A stretch of DNA of 19,172 nucleotides, taken from an uncultured Bacilli bacterium. Its GTDB lineage: Bacteria; Bacillota_I; Bacilli_A; RF39; UBA660. The notes under the pieces were generated by a model, which saw nothing but the letters and a program-made list of their open reading frames with translations, was not told the origin of the DNA and searched no databases. Made by a program: the position numbers and the translations under genes. Positions 12,454 to 19,172 of the stretch are shown here, one piece after another (position 1 is the stretch's first letter; each line of letters begins with the position of its first letter). The DNA lies in the NCBI GenBank assembly GCA_947598455.1, contig CANQFI010000018.1:1-19172 (forward strand), written 5' to 3'.

Positions 12454-14373
12454 ATGACAACAGTAAAAAATAAAGAATATGATGCAAACTCAATAAAAAT
12501 CCTTGAAGGTCTTGATGCTGTTCGCAAAAGACCTGGTATGTATATAGGTTCAACAGATAAACGTGGACTTCACCATTTAATATGGGAAATTGTTGATAAT
12601 GCTATTGACGAAAGTATTAATGGTTACGGTGATTATATTAAAATAACAATCAATAAAGACGGCTCTATTACTGTTGAAGATCATGGCCGTGGTGTTCCAA
12701 CGGGAATGCACGAAAGTGGTCGTACAACTCCTGAAGTAATTTATACAATTCTTCATGCCGGTGGTAAATTTGAAGAGGGTAGTTATAAAGTTTCAGGTGG
12801 TCTTCATGGTGTTGGTGCTTCCGTTGTTAATGCCTTATCAAAGTGGATGAAAGTTGTTATCTATCGTGACGGTTCTATTCATAGCATAGCTTTTGAAAAT
12901 GGTGGTCACATAAAAGAACCCCTAAAGAAAATTGGTACAACTAATCGTACAGGTACAACAGTAACATTCATGCCTGATCCAGAAATATTTAAATCAACTA
13001 ATTTTTCATTTACAACAATAACTGAAAGAATGCAAGAAAGTGCTTTCTTACTTTCAGGTATTACTATTGAAGTTGAAGATGAAGAAGAAAATCGTAATAT
13101 TAAATATCACTATGAACAAGGTTTAATTAACTTTGTTGAATTTATTAATGAAGGTAAAACAACTCTTCATAAAGTAATTAATTTTAATGGTATTAAACAA
13201 GGAATTGAAGTGGATGTTGCCTTACAATATCAAGAAGGCTATAATGAAAATATTTTAAGTTTTGTTAATAATGTTAAAACTAGTGATGGTGGTTCTCATG
13301 AAACTGGTTTTAAATCAGGTATTACTAAAGCTTTCAATGAATATGCTAAAGAAAATAATATCTTAAAAGGCAAAGATGCTTCTTTTGAAGGATCTGATGT
13401 CAGAGAAGGTTTAAGTGCTGTAATAAATCTTAAAATACCTGAAAATTTATTACAATTTGAAGGACAAACTAAAGGAAAACTTGGTACTCCTGAAGCTCGT
13501 ACGGTAACTGAACAAATAACTTATGAAAATATGAAATTCTTCTTAGAAGAAAATCGTGAAATAGCTGTTACTATAGTTGAAAAAGCCTCTCGTAGTAAAG
13601 TCGCTCGTGAAGCTGCTCGTAAAGCTCGTGAAGCTGCTCGCCAAGGTAAGGGTAAAGAAAAGAAAGATAAAATTTTAAGCGGTAAATTGGCTAAAGCAAC
13701 TGGTAAAGATGCTTCTAAATCTGAATTATTCCTAGTCGAAGGAGACTCAGCTGGTGGCTCTGCTAAAACTGGTCGAAACCGTGAAACACAAGCTATCTTA
13801 CCATTGCGTGGTAAAGTTTTAAACTGTGAAAAAGCATCTAGTAATGACATTCACAGTAATGAAGAACTTAATACCTTAACTTATGCTATTGGAGCTGGAA
13901 TAGGTAATGAATTTGATCCATCAGAATCTAATTATGGTAAAGTAATAATTATGACAGATGCCGATGATGATGGTGCTCATATTCAAATTCTTCTCCTAAC
14001 TTTCTTCTATCGTTTTATGCGTCCTTTAATTGAGGCTGGTATGTTATATATCGCTAATCCTCCATTATACGCAATAGACTATGGTAAATATAAAGAATAT
14101 GTTGCAACAGATGAAGAATTAGAAGAAAAAAAGAAAACCATTAAACAAACCTATAAAGTTCAAAGATTTAAAGGTTTAGGTGAAATGGATGCTGATGAAT
14201 TGTATGAGACAACAATGAATCCCGCTACGAGAAGCTTAATCAAGGTAAGTATTACTGATGCTGCTTTAGCTGAAAAAAGAGTATCTGTCCTTATGGGAGA
14301 TAAAGTTGAACCTCGTAAGGAATGGATAAATGAAAATGTTGATTTCACATTAGAAGATGACTTTAGGAGGTAA
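12454..14373 (+). CDS. parE: DNA topoisomerase IV subunit B (ParE)
   Basis: ParE is the ATPase subunit of topoisomerase IV, which unlinks daughter chromosomes. The 639-residue protein has the GHKL ATP site (E45 and N49 in EIVDNAIDE, D76 in EDHGRG, GGLHGVG at 115-121), the transducer domain, and the TOPRIM domain with E429 (LVEGDSAGGSA) and D502/D504 (DADDDG). The C-terminus MGDKVEPRKEWINENVDF favours ParE over GyrB, as does the adjacent parC. The ATG at 12454 follows GGTGA. Its last sense codons, AGG AGG, form the SD of parC. ParE-ParC as an adjacent pair downstream of the lexA-tkt-yneF cluster matches B. subtilis, where more genes lie between. Confidence 0.95.
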   Translation: MTTVKNKEYDANSIKILEGLDAVRKRPGMYIGSTDKRGLHHLIWEIVDNAIDESINGYGDYIKITINKDGSITVEDHGRGVPTGMHESGRTTPEVIYTILHAGGKFEEGSYKVSGGLHGVGASVVNALSKWMKVVIYRDGSIHSIAFENGGHIKEPLKKIGTTNRTGTTVTFMPDPEIFKSTNFSFTTITERMQESAFLLSGITIEVEDEEENRNIKYHYEQGLINFVEFINEGKTTLHKVINFNGIKQGIEVDVALQYQEGYNENILSFVNNVKTSDGGSHETGFKSGITKAFNEYAKENNILKGKDASFEGSDVREGLSAVINLKIPENLLQFEGQTKGKLGTPEARTVTEQITYENMKFFLEENREIAVTIVEKASRSKVAREAARKAREAARQGKGKEKKDKILSGKLAKATGKDASKSELFLVEGDSAGGSAKTGRNRETQAILPLRGKVLNCEKASSNDIHSNEELNTLTYAIGAGIGNEFDPSESNYGKVIIMTDADDDGAHIQILLLTFFYRFMRPLIEAGMLYIANPPLYAIDYGKYKEYVATDEELEEKKKTIKQTYKVQRFKGLGEMDADELYETTMNPATRSLIKVSITDAALAEKRVSVLMGDKVEPRKEWINENVDFTLEDDFRR

Positions 14374-14378
14374 TCAAG

Positions 14379-16922
14379 ATGGCAAAATCAAAAGAAGAAA
14401 AAACAATCATTGAAAAAATCTATGATTATACTTTAGAAGACATCATGGGTGATCGTTTTGGCAGATACTCTAAAAGTATTATCCAAGATCGTGCTTTACC
14501 CGATGTTCGTGATGGTTTAAAACCAGTTCAACGTCGTATTTTATATACAATGTGGGAAGATAAAAATACCTTTGATCGTCCTTATCGTAAATGCGCTAAA
14601 GCTGTCGGAGATGTCATGGGAAAATATCACCCACATGGTGATTCAAGTATTTATGGGGCCATGATTTATATGTCTCAAGCCTGGAAAATGCGCGAACCAT
14701 TTATCGATATTCATGGCAATAATGGTTCGATTGATGGTGATGGACCAGCTGCTTATCGTTATACCGAGACCAGACTTACTAAGCTAGCTCAAACAATGCT
14801 TAAAGATATCAATCGTAATGCAGTTGAAATGACGTTAAATTACAGTGATGAAGATTTAGAACCAACTGTCTTACCAGCTAATTTTCCTAATCTTTTAGTT
14901 AATGGTTCAACTGGTATCTCTGCTGGTTATGCTACTAATATTCCGCCTCATAACTTAGGTGAAGTAATTGATGCGACAATTCATCGCATTGATAATCCCA
15001 ATTGTCGTTTAGATACAATTTTAAATATAATTAAAGGTCCTGACTTTCCAACCGGCGGTGTTGTTGAAGGCAAACAAGGCTTAATTGAAGCTTATTCAAC
15101 TGGTCGTGGAAAAGTCGTTGTTAAAGCTAAAACTGAAATAGTTAAAGAACGTGGTGTTCATCAAATAATTATTCATGAAATACCATATGATGTCTTAAAA
15201 GAACAACTACGTAAAAAAATAGAAGACATAAAAATAGATAAAAAAGTAGATGGAATTGTTGATGTCATAGACGTATCTGATAAAGAACATATGGCTAAAA
15301 TAATTATTGAATTAAAAAAAGAAGCCAATGCTGAACTAATCTTAAACTACTTACTTAAAAATACTGAATTACAAATAAACTATAACTTCAATATGGTTGC
15401 TATTGTTAATCGTCGTCCTAAACAAGTAGGTATTTTAGAAATATTAGATGCGTTTATTGCTCATCAAAAAGATGTTATTTTAAGAAGAACAAGTTTTGAT
15501 TTAGAGCACGCCAAAGCACGTTTACATATTGTTGAAGGTTTATTAAAAGCTGTCGATGTTTTAGATGAAGTTATTAAAACTATTCGTGCTTCTAAAAATA
15601 AAGCTGACTGTATTGTTAACTTAGTTAAAGAATTTGATTTTACTGAAGAACAAGCTACAGCTATCGTTACAATGCAACTATATCGTTTATCAAATACTGA
15701 TATTAATCAATTATTAAATGAAAAAAGCGATTTAGAGCGTATGATCGAATTCTTAAATTCTATTTTAAATGATGAAAATATCTTAAAACGTCAAATGAAA
15801 GCTGAGATTAGTGAAGTAAAGAAAGAATTTGCTAACCCTCGTCGTACCGAAATTCGTGATGAAGTAGTTGAAATAAAAATTGATGCTATGGATATGATAG
15901 CTAAAGAAAATGTTATCGTTGTTGCTACAAACGATGGCTATGTTAAACGTATCCCTCTTAAATCATATGTTAGTGCTTCTAGTGAACCAACCGCCTTAAA
16001 ACCAGGTGATTTTATAAGAGGTATATATAGTACTACAACTGTTGATACTTTATTAATGTTTACTAATCTTGGTCATTACTTATATGTTCCTATTCATGAA
16101 ATAGTTGAAACAAAATGGAAAGAATTAGGTAAACACATTAGTAATTTAATTCAAATTGGTGCTGATGAAAAAATTATCTCTGCTATGATTTTAGATAATA
16201 AAGAAACTAATGTTATAATGACTACCAAAAATGGTATTACTAAACGTACTAATTTAGAAGACTTAATTGTTAGTCGTTATACTAAACCGGTTAATGCAAT
16301 GAAATTAAAAGATGGTGATGAACTAGTTTCTGTTTGTCAAGATCATGGTCGTGCTATCTTCATTACTAAAACAGGTCGTTATAGTAACATTGTTTCTAGT
16401 GAAATACCTTTAGTTGGTGCTAAAGCTGCCGGTGTTAAAGGTATTAATGTTAAAGATGATGAAGTAATAACTTGCTTATCACCTGAAGAGTATGATGAAT
16501 ATATAGCCATCTTCACTAATAAGAGTACTTCTAAACGTATTAAAATTAGCGAACTAGAAGAAATGAATCGTGCTAAAAAAGGTAGTACTTTAATTAAGAA
16601 AGTTAAATCTACTAACTATGAAGTTATCAATGCTTTATCTGTTAATATTCATGATACGATTGGTCTTAAAACTGATGGTGAAGTTAAAGAAATAAAATCA
16701 CCAGACCTTCCAATTATGGATTTATCTTCTACCGGTAGCACAATTTGTAAAACTATAATTGATGATGCCTTTAAAGTAGCAGAAGTTGTCGAGAGAAAAC
16801 TTGAATTAAATGAAAGTAACGGAAATAAAACTAAAACCAAAAATATTCCTTCAGAATCCCCAAAATCTGAAGAACCAGAAGAATTAACAATTGATGATTT
16901 CCTTGATGACTTCAAATTATAG
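14379..16922 (+). CDS. parC: DNA topoisomerase IV subunit A (ParC)
   Basis: ParC is the DNA-cleaving subunit of topoisomerase IV. The 847-residue protein has the winged-helix/tower core with catalytic Y128 (AAYRYTETRL) and the quinolone-resistance region GKYHPHGDSSIYGAM (81-95). There S89 is conserved, but G93 stands where Glu or Asp is usual. The C-terminal beta-pinwheel follows from about residue 500 (VATNDGYVKRIPL, MTTKNGITKRTNL, FITKTGRYSNIV, IFTNKSTSKRIKI repeats). The last 40 residues are a charged, acidic tail (PKSEEPEELTIDDFLDDF). The start is five nt after the parE stop and uses AGGAGG within parE, so translation is probably coupled. The stop is TAG. A hairpin containing the next gene's SD follows. 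Confidence 0.95.
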   Translation: MAKSKEEKTIIEKIYDYTLEDIMGDRFGRYSKSIIQDRALPDVRDGLKPVQRRILYTMWEDKNTFDRPYRKCAKAVGDVMGKYHPHGDSSIYGAMIYMSQAWKMREPFIDIHGNNGSIDGDGPAAYRYTETRLTKLAQTMLKDINRNAVEMTLNYSDEDLEPTVLPANFPNLLVNGSTGISAGYATNIPPHNLGEVIDATIHRIDNPNCRLDTILNIIKGPDFPTGGVVEGKQGLIEAYSTGRGKVVVKAKTEIVKERGVHQIIIHEIPYDVLKEQLRKKIEDIKIDKKVDGIVDVIDVSDKEHMAKIIIELKKEANAELILNYLLKNTELQINYNFNMVAIVNRRPKQVGILEILDAFIAHQKDVILRRTSFDLEHAKARLHIVEGLLKAVDVLDEVIKTIRASKNKADCIVNLVKEFDFTEEQATAIVTMQLYRLSNTDINQLLNEKSDLERMIEFLNSILNDENILKRQMKAEISEVKKEFANPRRTEIRDEVVEIKIDAMDMIAKENVIVVATNDGYVKRIPLKSYVSASSEPTALKPGDFIRGIYSTTTVDTLLMFTNLGHYLYVPIHEIVETKWKELGKHISNLIQIGADEKIISAMILDNKETNVIMTTKNGITKRTNLEDLIVSRYTKPVNAMKLKDGDELVSVCQDHGRAIFITKTGRYSNIVSSEIPLVGAKAAGVKGINVKDDEVITCLSPEEYDEYIAIFTNKSTSKRIKISELEEMNRAKKGSTLIKKVKSTNYEVINALSVNIHDTIGLKTDGEVKEIKSPDLPIMDLSSTGSTICKTIIDDAFKVAEVVERKLELNESNGNKTKTKNIPSESPKSEEPEELTIDDFLDDFKL

Positions 16923-16928
16923 TAAAAT

Positions 16929-16968
16929 AAATCACTTATTAAACATAAAATTTAATAGGTGATTTTTT
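16929..16968 (+). terminator. hairpin between parC and ylbD, terminator-like with the ylbD SD in its 3' arm
   Basis: A 15-bp stem (16929-16943 with 16951-16965, one T-G wobble) and loop CATAAAA, followed by TTT to 16968 directly at the ATG. The 3' arm contains AGGTGA (16957-16962), the SD of the next gene. Layout and sequence (AAATCAC...GGTGATTT) copy the tkt-sirA hairpin. Confidence 0.75.
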
Positions 16969-17307
16969 ATGTCAAAAGAACAATTTAAAGAATTTGTAAA
17001 AAACAAACCAGAATTAGCTGAATATGTTGAAAATAACGAAATGACTTGGCAAAAATTTTACGAGTTATATGACTTATATGGTGAAGATGAATCAGTATGG
17101 CGTAAATATTCTAAATCATCAAAACCAACCAAAAAAATATCTGATTATATGGAAAAATTTGATCCAGACTCCTTACAAAAACATATTGAAAATGCTCAAA
17201 AAGCTTTAGATATCTTTAGTGAATTAGCAACTAAAACTACCGAAAACTTAAATAACAATGTTAAACCTAATATAGCCAGACCATTATCTAAATTTTTTGG
17301 TGATTAA
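16969..17307 (+). CDS. ylbD: YlbD-like putative spore coat protein
   Basis: This 112-residue protein begins MSKEQFKEFVKNKPELAEYV and continues EMTWQKFYELYDLYGEDESVWRKY, the pattern of B. subtilis YlbD, a putative coat protein (VQRFKEFVKNHPKL...KTWQD...GEDDPMW as I recall it). A middle helix (DPDSLQKHIENAQKALDIFSEL) resembles YlbD's IDSDQMQQHI-type segment. The mature protein is hydrophilic with no signal sequence. The following YlbE-like gene starts on the next base, and ylbD-ylbE is a conserved pair, which strengthens both calls. Its SD lies in the 3' arm of the hairpin after parC. A CATAAAAT in that hairpin loop resembles the SigE -10 (CATACAAT) but the -35 is poor. Confidence 0.72.
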   Translation: MSKEQFKEFVKNKPELAEYVENNEMTWQKFYELYDLYGEDESVWRKYSKSSKPTKKISDYMEKFDPDSLQKHIENAQKALDIFSELATKTTENLNNNVKPNIARPLSKFFGD

Positions 17308-17526
17308 ATGGAAAAAATTATTTTAGAAAATCTTCAAAAAGATAAAATGCTTGATTACTTAAAAGAAAATTCCTATTTTATTAAAAATTTAAATCGTAAT
17401 CCCAGCTTTTATCCTGAATTTAAAAAAATAATAAAAGAAAAATATAACTTACGTTTCACTGATAAAGTATCAGATTTTTTAAATGATATGGAACTTGTAA
17501 GTAGCATTATTAGTACCTTAGAATAA
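17308..17526 (+). CDS. ylbE: YlbE-like protein
   Basis: A 72-residue protein with the YlbE-like layout: helix, aromatic-plus-NP motif (YFIKNLNRNPSFYPEFKKI), then a C-terminal helix (FTDKVSDFLNDMELVSSIISTL). In the family the motif is usually W/YYR-x-L-x-R-x-P. Function is unknown; the family is found with YlbD in spore-formers. The ATG directly abuts the TAA of ylbD, and its SD GGTGA (17299-17303) lies in ylbD's last codons, so the two are translationally coupled. The short length makes the family call moderate on its own. Confidence 0.65.
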   Translation: MEKIILENLQKDKMLDYLKENSYFIKNLNRNPSFYPEFKKIIKEKYNLRFTDKVSDFLNDMELVSSIISTLE

Positions 17527-17536
17527 TATTGTATTT

Positions 17537-17581
17537 TTATCGCCTTTATATTAAAATATTATATAGAATACAAGGTGATAA
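17537..17581 (+). promoter_or_regulatory. SD-sequestering hairpin before the pilin-like gene, with an alternative fold
   Basis: TTATCGCCTT (17537-17546) pairs with AAGGTGATAA (17572-17581; one wobble), hiding the SD AAGGTGA and reaching two nt before the ATG. A competing stem, 17529-17537 with 17565-17573 (TTGTATT/AATACAA core, extended by a T-G and a T-A pair), shares bases with it, so the two folds exclude each other and the second would leave GGTGA free. Confidence 0.45.
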
Positions 17582-17582
17582 T

Positions 17583-18164
17583 ATGGATAAATATAAAGAT
17601 AAATTAACGTTTTCAAGATTAGAAATATTATGCATGATTGTTTTAGTAGCTATCTTTGTTACAGGTGGTATAACGATTGTTGCCTTAGCCACAAGAAATC
17701 AAAATGCTACTAATTTAAAACAAGAAGCGGTATCAATTATAAGTGACGCTAAAACTGCTTATAAATATTATTCAATCTTAGAAAATAATGAATATATAGT
17801 TACTAGTAGTGATGGTGAAAGTAAAGGTATGTGTATTACTTTAGATGGTTTAGTTAATAATGATTTTACAACTAAAACCTATGATAAATGGGATGGTTAT
17901 GTTGTAATCGAAGAAAGCAATAACAATATTCACTATAGTATTTGGTTAACTGATAAAAAATATGTTATTGACGGCTATGATTCAAGTAAACTTAATGAAT
18001 TAAAATTAGATAAAGGTATAACTAAATACAAAGATGAAAAATTTGCTTACAATGTTCGTAAAAAATTTACTGGTACTAGTGGGGATAAAGGTGGAACCGG
18101 TAACAGCAATGGAACATCTTTAAAAGAATATGAAGCCAATTGTCTTAATGAAAAGATAGAATAA
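17583..18164 (+). CDS. pilin-like single-pass membrane protein
   Basis: The 193-residue product has a short charged N-terminus (MDKYKDKLTF), then SRLEILCMIVLVAIFVTGGI and a following amphipathic helix (ATNLKQEAVSIISDAKTAYKYY). This order resembles type IV pilins and pseudopilins, whose mature chain starts F-T-L-I-E-L: FSRLEIL has Glu at the fifth position. However, the residue before Phe is Thr instead of the Gly needed by prepilin peptidase, and an Arg interrupts the hydrophobic start, so it is probably not processed in the usual way. The C-terminal part looks like a small beta-rich domain ending in a GTSGDKGGTGNSNGTS linker. The ATG at 17583 is set by AAGGTGA (17572-17578). No other pilus genes are nearby. 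The family is uncertain. Confidence 0.6.
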   Translation: MDKYKDKLTFSRLEILCMIVLVAIFVTGGITIVALATRNQNATNLKQEAVSIISDAKTAYKYYSILENNEYIVTSSDGESKGMCITLDGLVNNDFTTKTYDKWDGYVVIEESNNNIHYSIWLTDKKYVIDGYDSSKLNELKLDKGITKYKDEKFAYNVRKKFTGTSGDKGGTGNSNGTSLKEYEANCLNEKIE

Positions 18165-18176
18165 TAAGTTAATTTC

Positions 18177-18185
18177 TGTTATAAT
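18177..18185 (+). promoter_or_regulatory. extended -10 promoter of nfo
   Basis: TGT-TATAAT, a consensus extended -10, lies 18 nt before the ATG with SD AGGTGATT between. Predicted transcription starts about 18192, at the SD. Confidence 0.55.
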
Positions 18186-18203
18186 TATTCCTAGGTGATT
18201 AAG

Positions 18204-19115
18204 ATGTTAATAATAGGTAGTCATGTATCTTTTGGTAAAGATCAAATCTTAGGTTCATTAAAAGAAGCTTTAAGTTACAATGCTAATACTTTTATGTTTT
18301 ATACCGGTGCTCCAACAAATACTATTAGAAAAGATATTAATGAAAAAAATACTAGTGAAGCGTTAGCGCTTATGGAAGAAAATAATATTAATATTAATAA
18401 TGTTGTTTGTCATGCCCCATATATTGTTAATTTAGGTAGTAAAAAAGATCCTGATAAATATAATTTTAGTATTGACTTTATTCGTAATGAATTAAAAAGA
18501 TGTGATGAAATGCATATAACTAAGATGGTTTTACATCCTGGCAATGCTGTTGGTATTTCTAAAGAAGAAGGTCTAAATAATATTGTTGAAGCCTTAAATA
18601 CTATTTTAGATGGTACTACTAAGTGCCAAATACTACTTGAAACAATGGCCGGTAAGGGTAGTGAATGTGGTTGTACTTTAGATGAAATAGCATATTTAGT
18701 TAAAAATACCCATAAACAAGATCAAATTGGTGTCTGCTTAGATACTTGCCATCTATTTGATGGTGGCTATGATATAAGTGATTTTGATTCTTTCTTAAAT
18801 GAATTTGCTACTAAAATAGGTTTAGATAAAATAGGGTGTATTCATATTAATGATTCTAAAAATCCTTTAGGTTCTCATAAAGATCGTCATGAAAATATCG
18901 GTCTAGGTAACATTGGTTTTACTAATTTAATTAATATTATTTATCATGACAAATTAGCTAATATTCCTAAAATATTAGAAACTCCATATATTGGAGAAAC
19001 TGATGAAGATAAAGAACGTATCTATCCACCATATCGTTTTGAAATTGAAATGATTCGTAACAAAGAATTTGATCCTGACTTTAGAAATAAAATTAGAGCT
19101 TATTACAAGAAGTAA
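18204..19115 (+). CDS. nfo: endonuclease IV (apurinic/apyrimidinic endonuclease, Nfo)
   Basis: Endonuclease IV cuts DNA 5' of abasic sites in base-excision repair; in Bacillus the enzyme also protects spores. The 303-residue TIM-barrel protein has every metal ligand of the three-zinc site: H70 (HAPY), H111 (HPGN), E146 (LLETMAG), D180 and H183 (CLDTCH), H214 (HIND), D227 and H229 (DRH), and E259 (ILETP). IGSHVSFGKDQ and NIGLGNIG are further signatures. The ATG at 18204 follows GGTGA with a 5-nt gap; an in-frame GTG at 18195 lies inside that SD. No LexA box is seen at its own promoter, so it appears to be outside the SOS control seen nearby. Its terminator stem includes the stop codon. Confidence 0.97.
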   Translation: MLIIGSHVSFGKDQILGSLKEALSYNANTFMFYTGAPTNTIRKDINEKNTSEALALMEENNININNVVCHAPYIVNLGSKKDPDKYNFSIDFIRNELKRCDEMHITKMVLHPGNAVGISKEEGLNNIVEALNTILDGTTKCQILLETMAGKGSECGCTLDEIAYLVKNTHKQDQIGVCLDTCHLFDGGYDISDFDSFLNEFATKIGLDKIGCIHINDSKNPLGSHKDRHENIGLGNIGFTNLINIIYHDKLANIPKILETPYIGETDEDKERIYPPYRFEIEMIRNKEFDPDFRNKIRAYYKK

Positions 19116-19130
19116 GAAATTACTTCTTTT
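19107..19130 (+). terminator. intrinsic terminator of nfo
   Basis: A 9-bp stem (19107-19115 with 19120-19128) with a GAAA tetraloop and a short T-tract. The 5' arm includes the nfo stop codon. Confidence 0.8.
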
Positions 19131-19140
19131 ATCATATTTA

Positions 19141-19170
19141 TGTACACAAACAAATGTATTATGATATAAT
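19141..19170 (+). promoter_or_regulatory. promoter with LexA-like box for a gene beyond the window
   Basis: TGTACA (19141-19146, 4/6 to -35), 18 nt, TATAAT (19165-19170), with TGA making an extended -10. The spacer contains CAAACAAATGTATT (19147-19160), sharing 13 of 14 bases with operator 3 of the small SOS-type gene and in the same position within the promoter. Confidence 0.65.
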
Positions 19171-19172
19171 AA

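Noticed and set aside
13521..13850. Long minus-strand open frame inside parE (about 109 codons)
   Set aside because: It is antisense to a strongly conserved catalytic region, has no SD, and its composition mirrors parE codons. Other antisense frames (2544-2762, 9985-10194, 11841-12023, 12123-12311, 14160-14348, 16649-16915) were dropped for the same reasons.
17546..17574. SigE-type promoter TTATATT-14-AATACAAG before the pilin-like gene
   Set aside because: The matches are fair (6/7 and 6/8), but transcription would start at about 17580, leaving out the SD and almost overlapping the ATG.
189..19115. Mycoplasma genetic code (TGA as Trp)
   Set aside because: Trp is encoded by TGG in the genes read, and the single TGA falls exactly where ylmC should end. 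The genes are full length under the standard bacterial code.

Overview
The window is AT-rich and densely packed. Its strong Shine-Dalgarno (SD) sites, TATAAT-type promoters and intrinsic terminators point to a low-GC Gram-positive bacterium. The gene content indicates a compact-genome, endospore-forming member of the Bacilli, perhaps an Erysipelotrichales- or RF39-like gut lineage; the exact placement is inference. SigG, a YlmC/YmxH-like protein, a SirA-like protein and a YlbD/YlbE-like pair are all sporulation-linked families. Trp is encoded by TGG and TGA is used once as a stop, so the ordinary bacterial code applies rather than the mycoplasma code.

Layout. 1-1166: the tail of an unknown gene, then an ADP-ribosylglycohydrolase. 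1189-2517: an Rpn/PDDEXK_2-type nuclease gene followed by a second, near-identical copy of its C-terminal third. 2572-4981: sigG, ylmC, lspA and rluD, a compressed version of a B. subtilis gene order. 4950-6606: a small membrane protein on the minus strand and a GluP-like rhomboid protease. 6658-7603: lexA divergent from a 45-residue single-pass membrane protein, with LexA-box-like palindromes between them. 7681-8820: a UgtP/MGDG-synthase-like glycosyltransferase. 8930-11656: tkt, sirA and yneF, in the B. subtilis order. 11800-16922: an unknown single-pass protein, then parE and parC. 16969-19115: ylbD-like and ylbE-like genes, a pilin-like membrane protein and endonuclease IV. The window ends on another promoter carrying a LexA-like box.

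Three systems stand out. (1) The Rpn gene has an in-frame internal ATG behind a perfect AGGAGG, and the same C-terminal 88-codon module is repeated as a free-standing ORF with the same ribosome-binding site. The two copies differ only at four synonymous third positions. This resembles the E. coli Rpn long/short (toxin/intragenic antitoxin) arrangement, but with the short form also detached as its own gene. (2) The 45-residue membrane protein sits where B. subtilis has the SOS division inhibitor YneA. Its promoter is a TTGACA-17-TATGAT with a LexA-like palindrome in the spacer, making it a candidate SOS-induced micro-protein. (3) sirA is preceded by a perfect Spo0A-box match and a 17-bp hairpin that buries its SD; a promoter inside the hairpin would release it.

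There is no gene-free stretch over 300 bases. No tRNA, rRNA, CRISPR array or insertion sequence was recognised.
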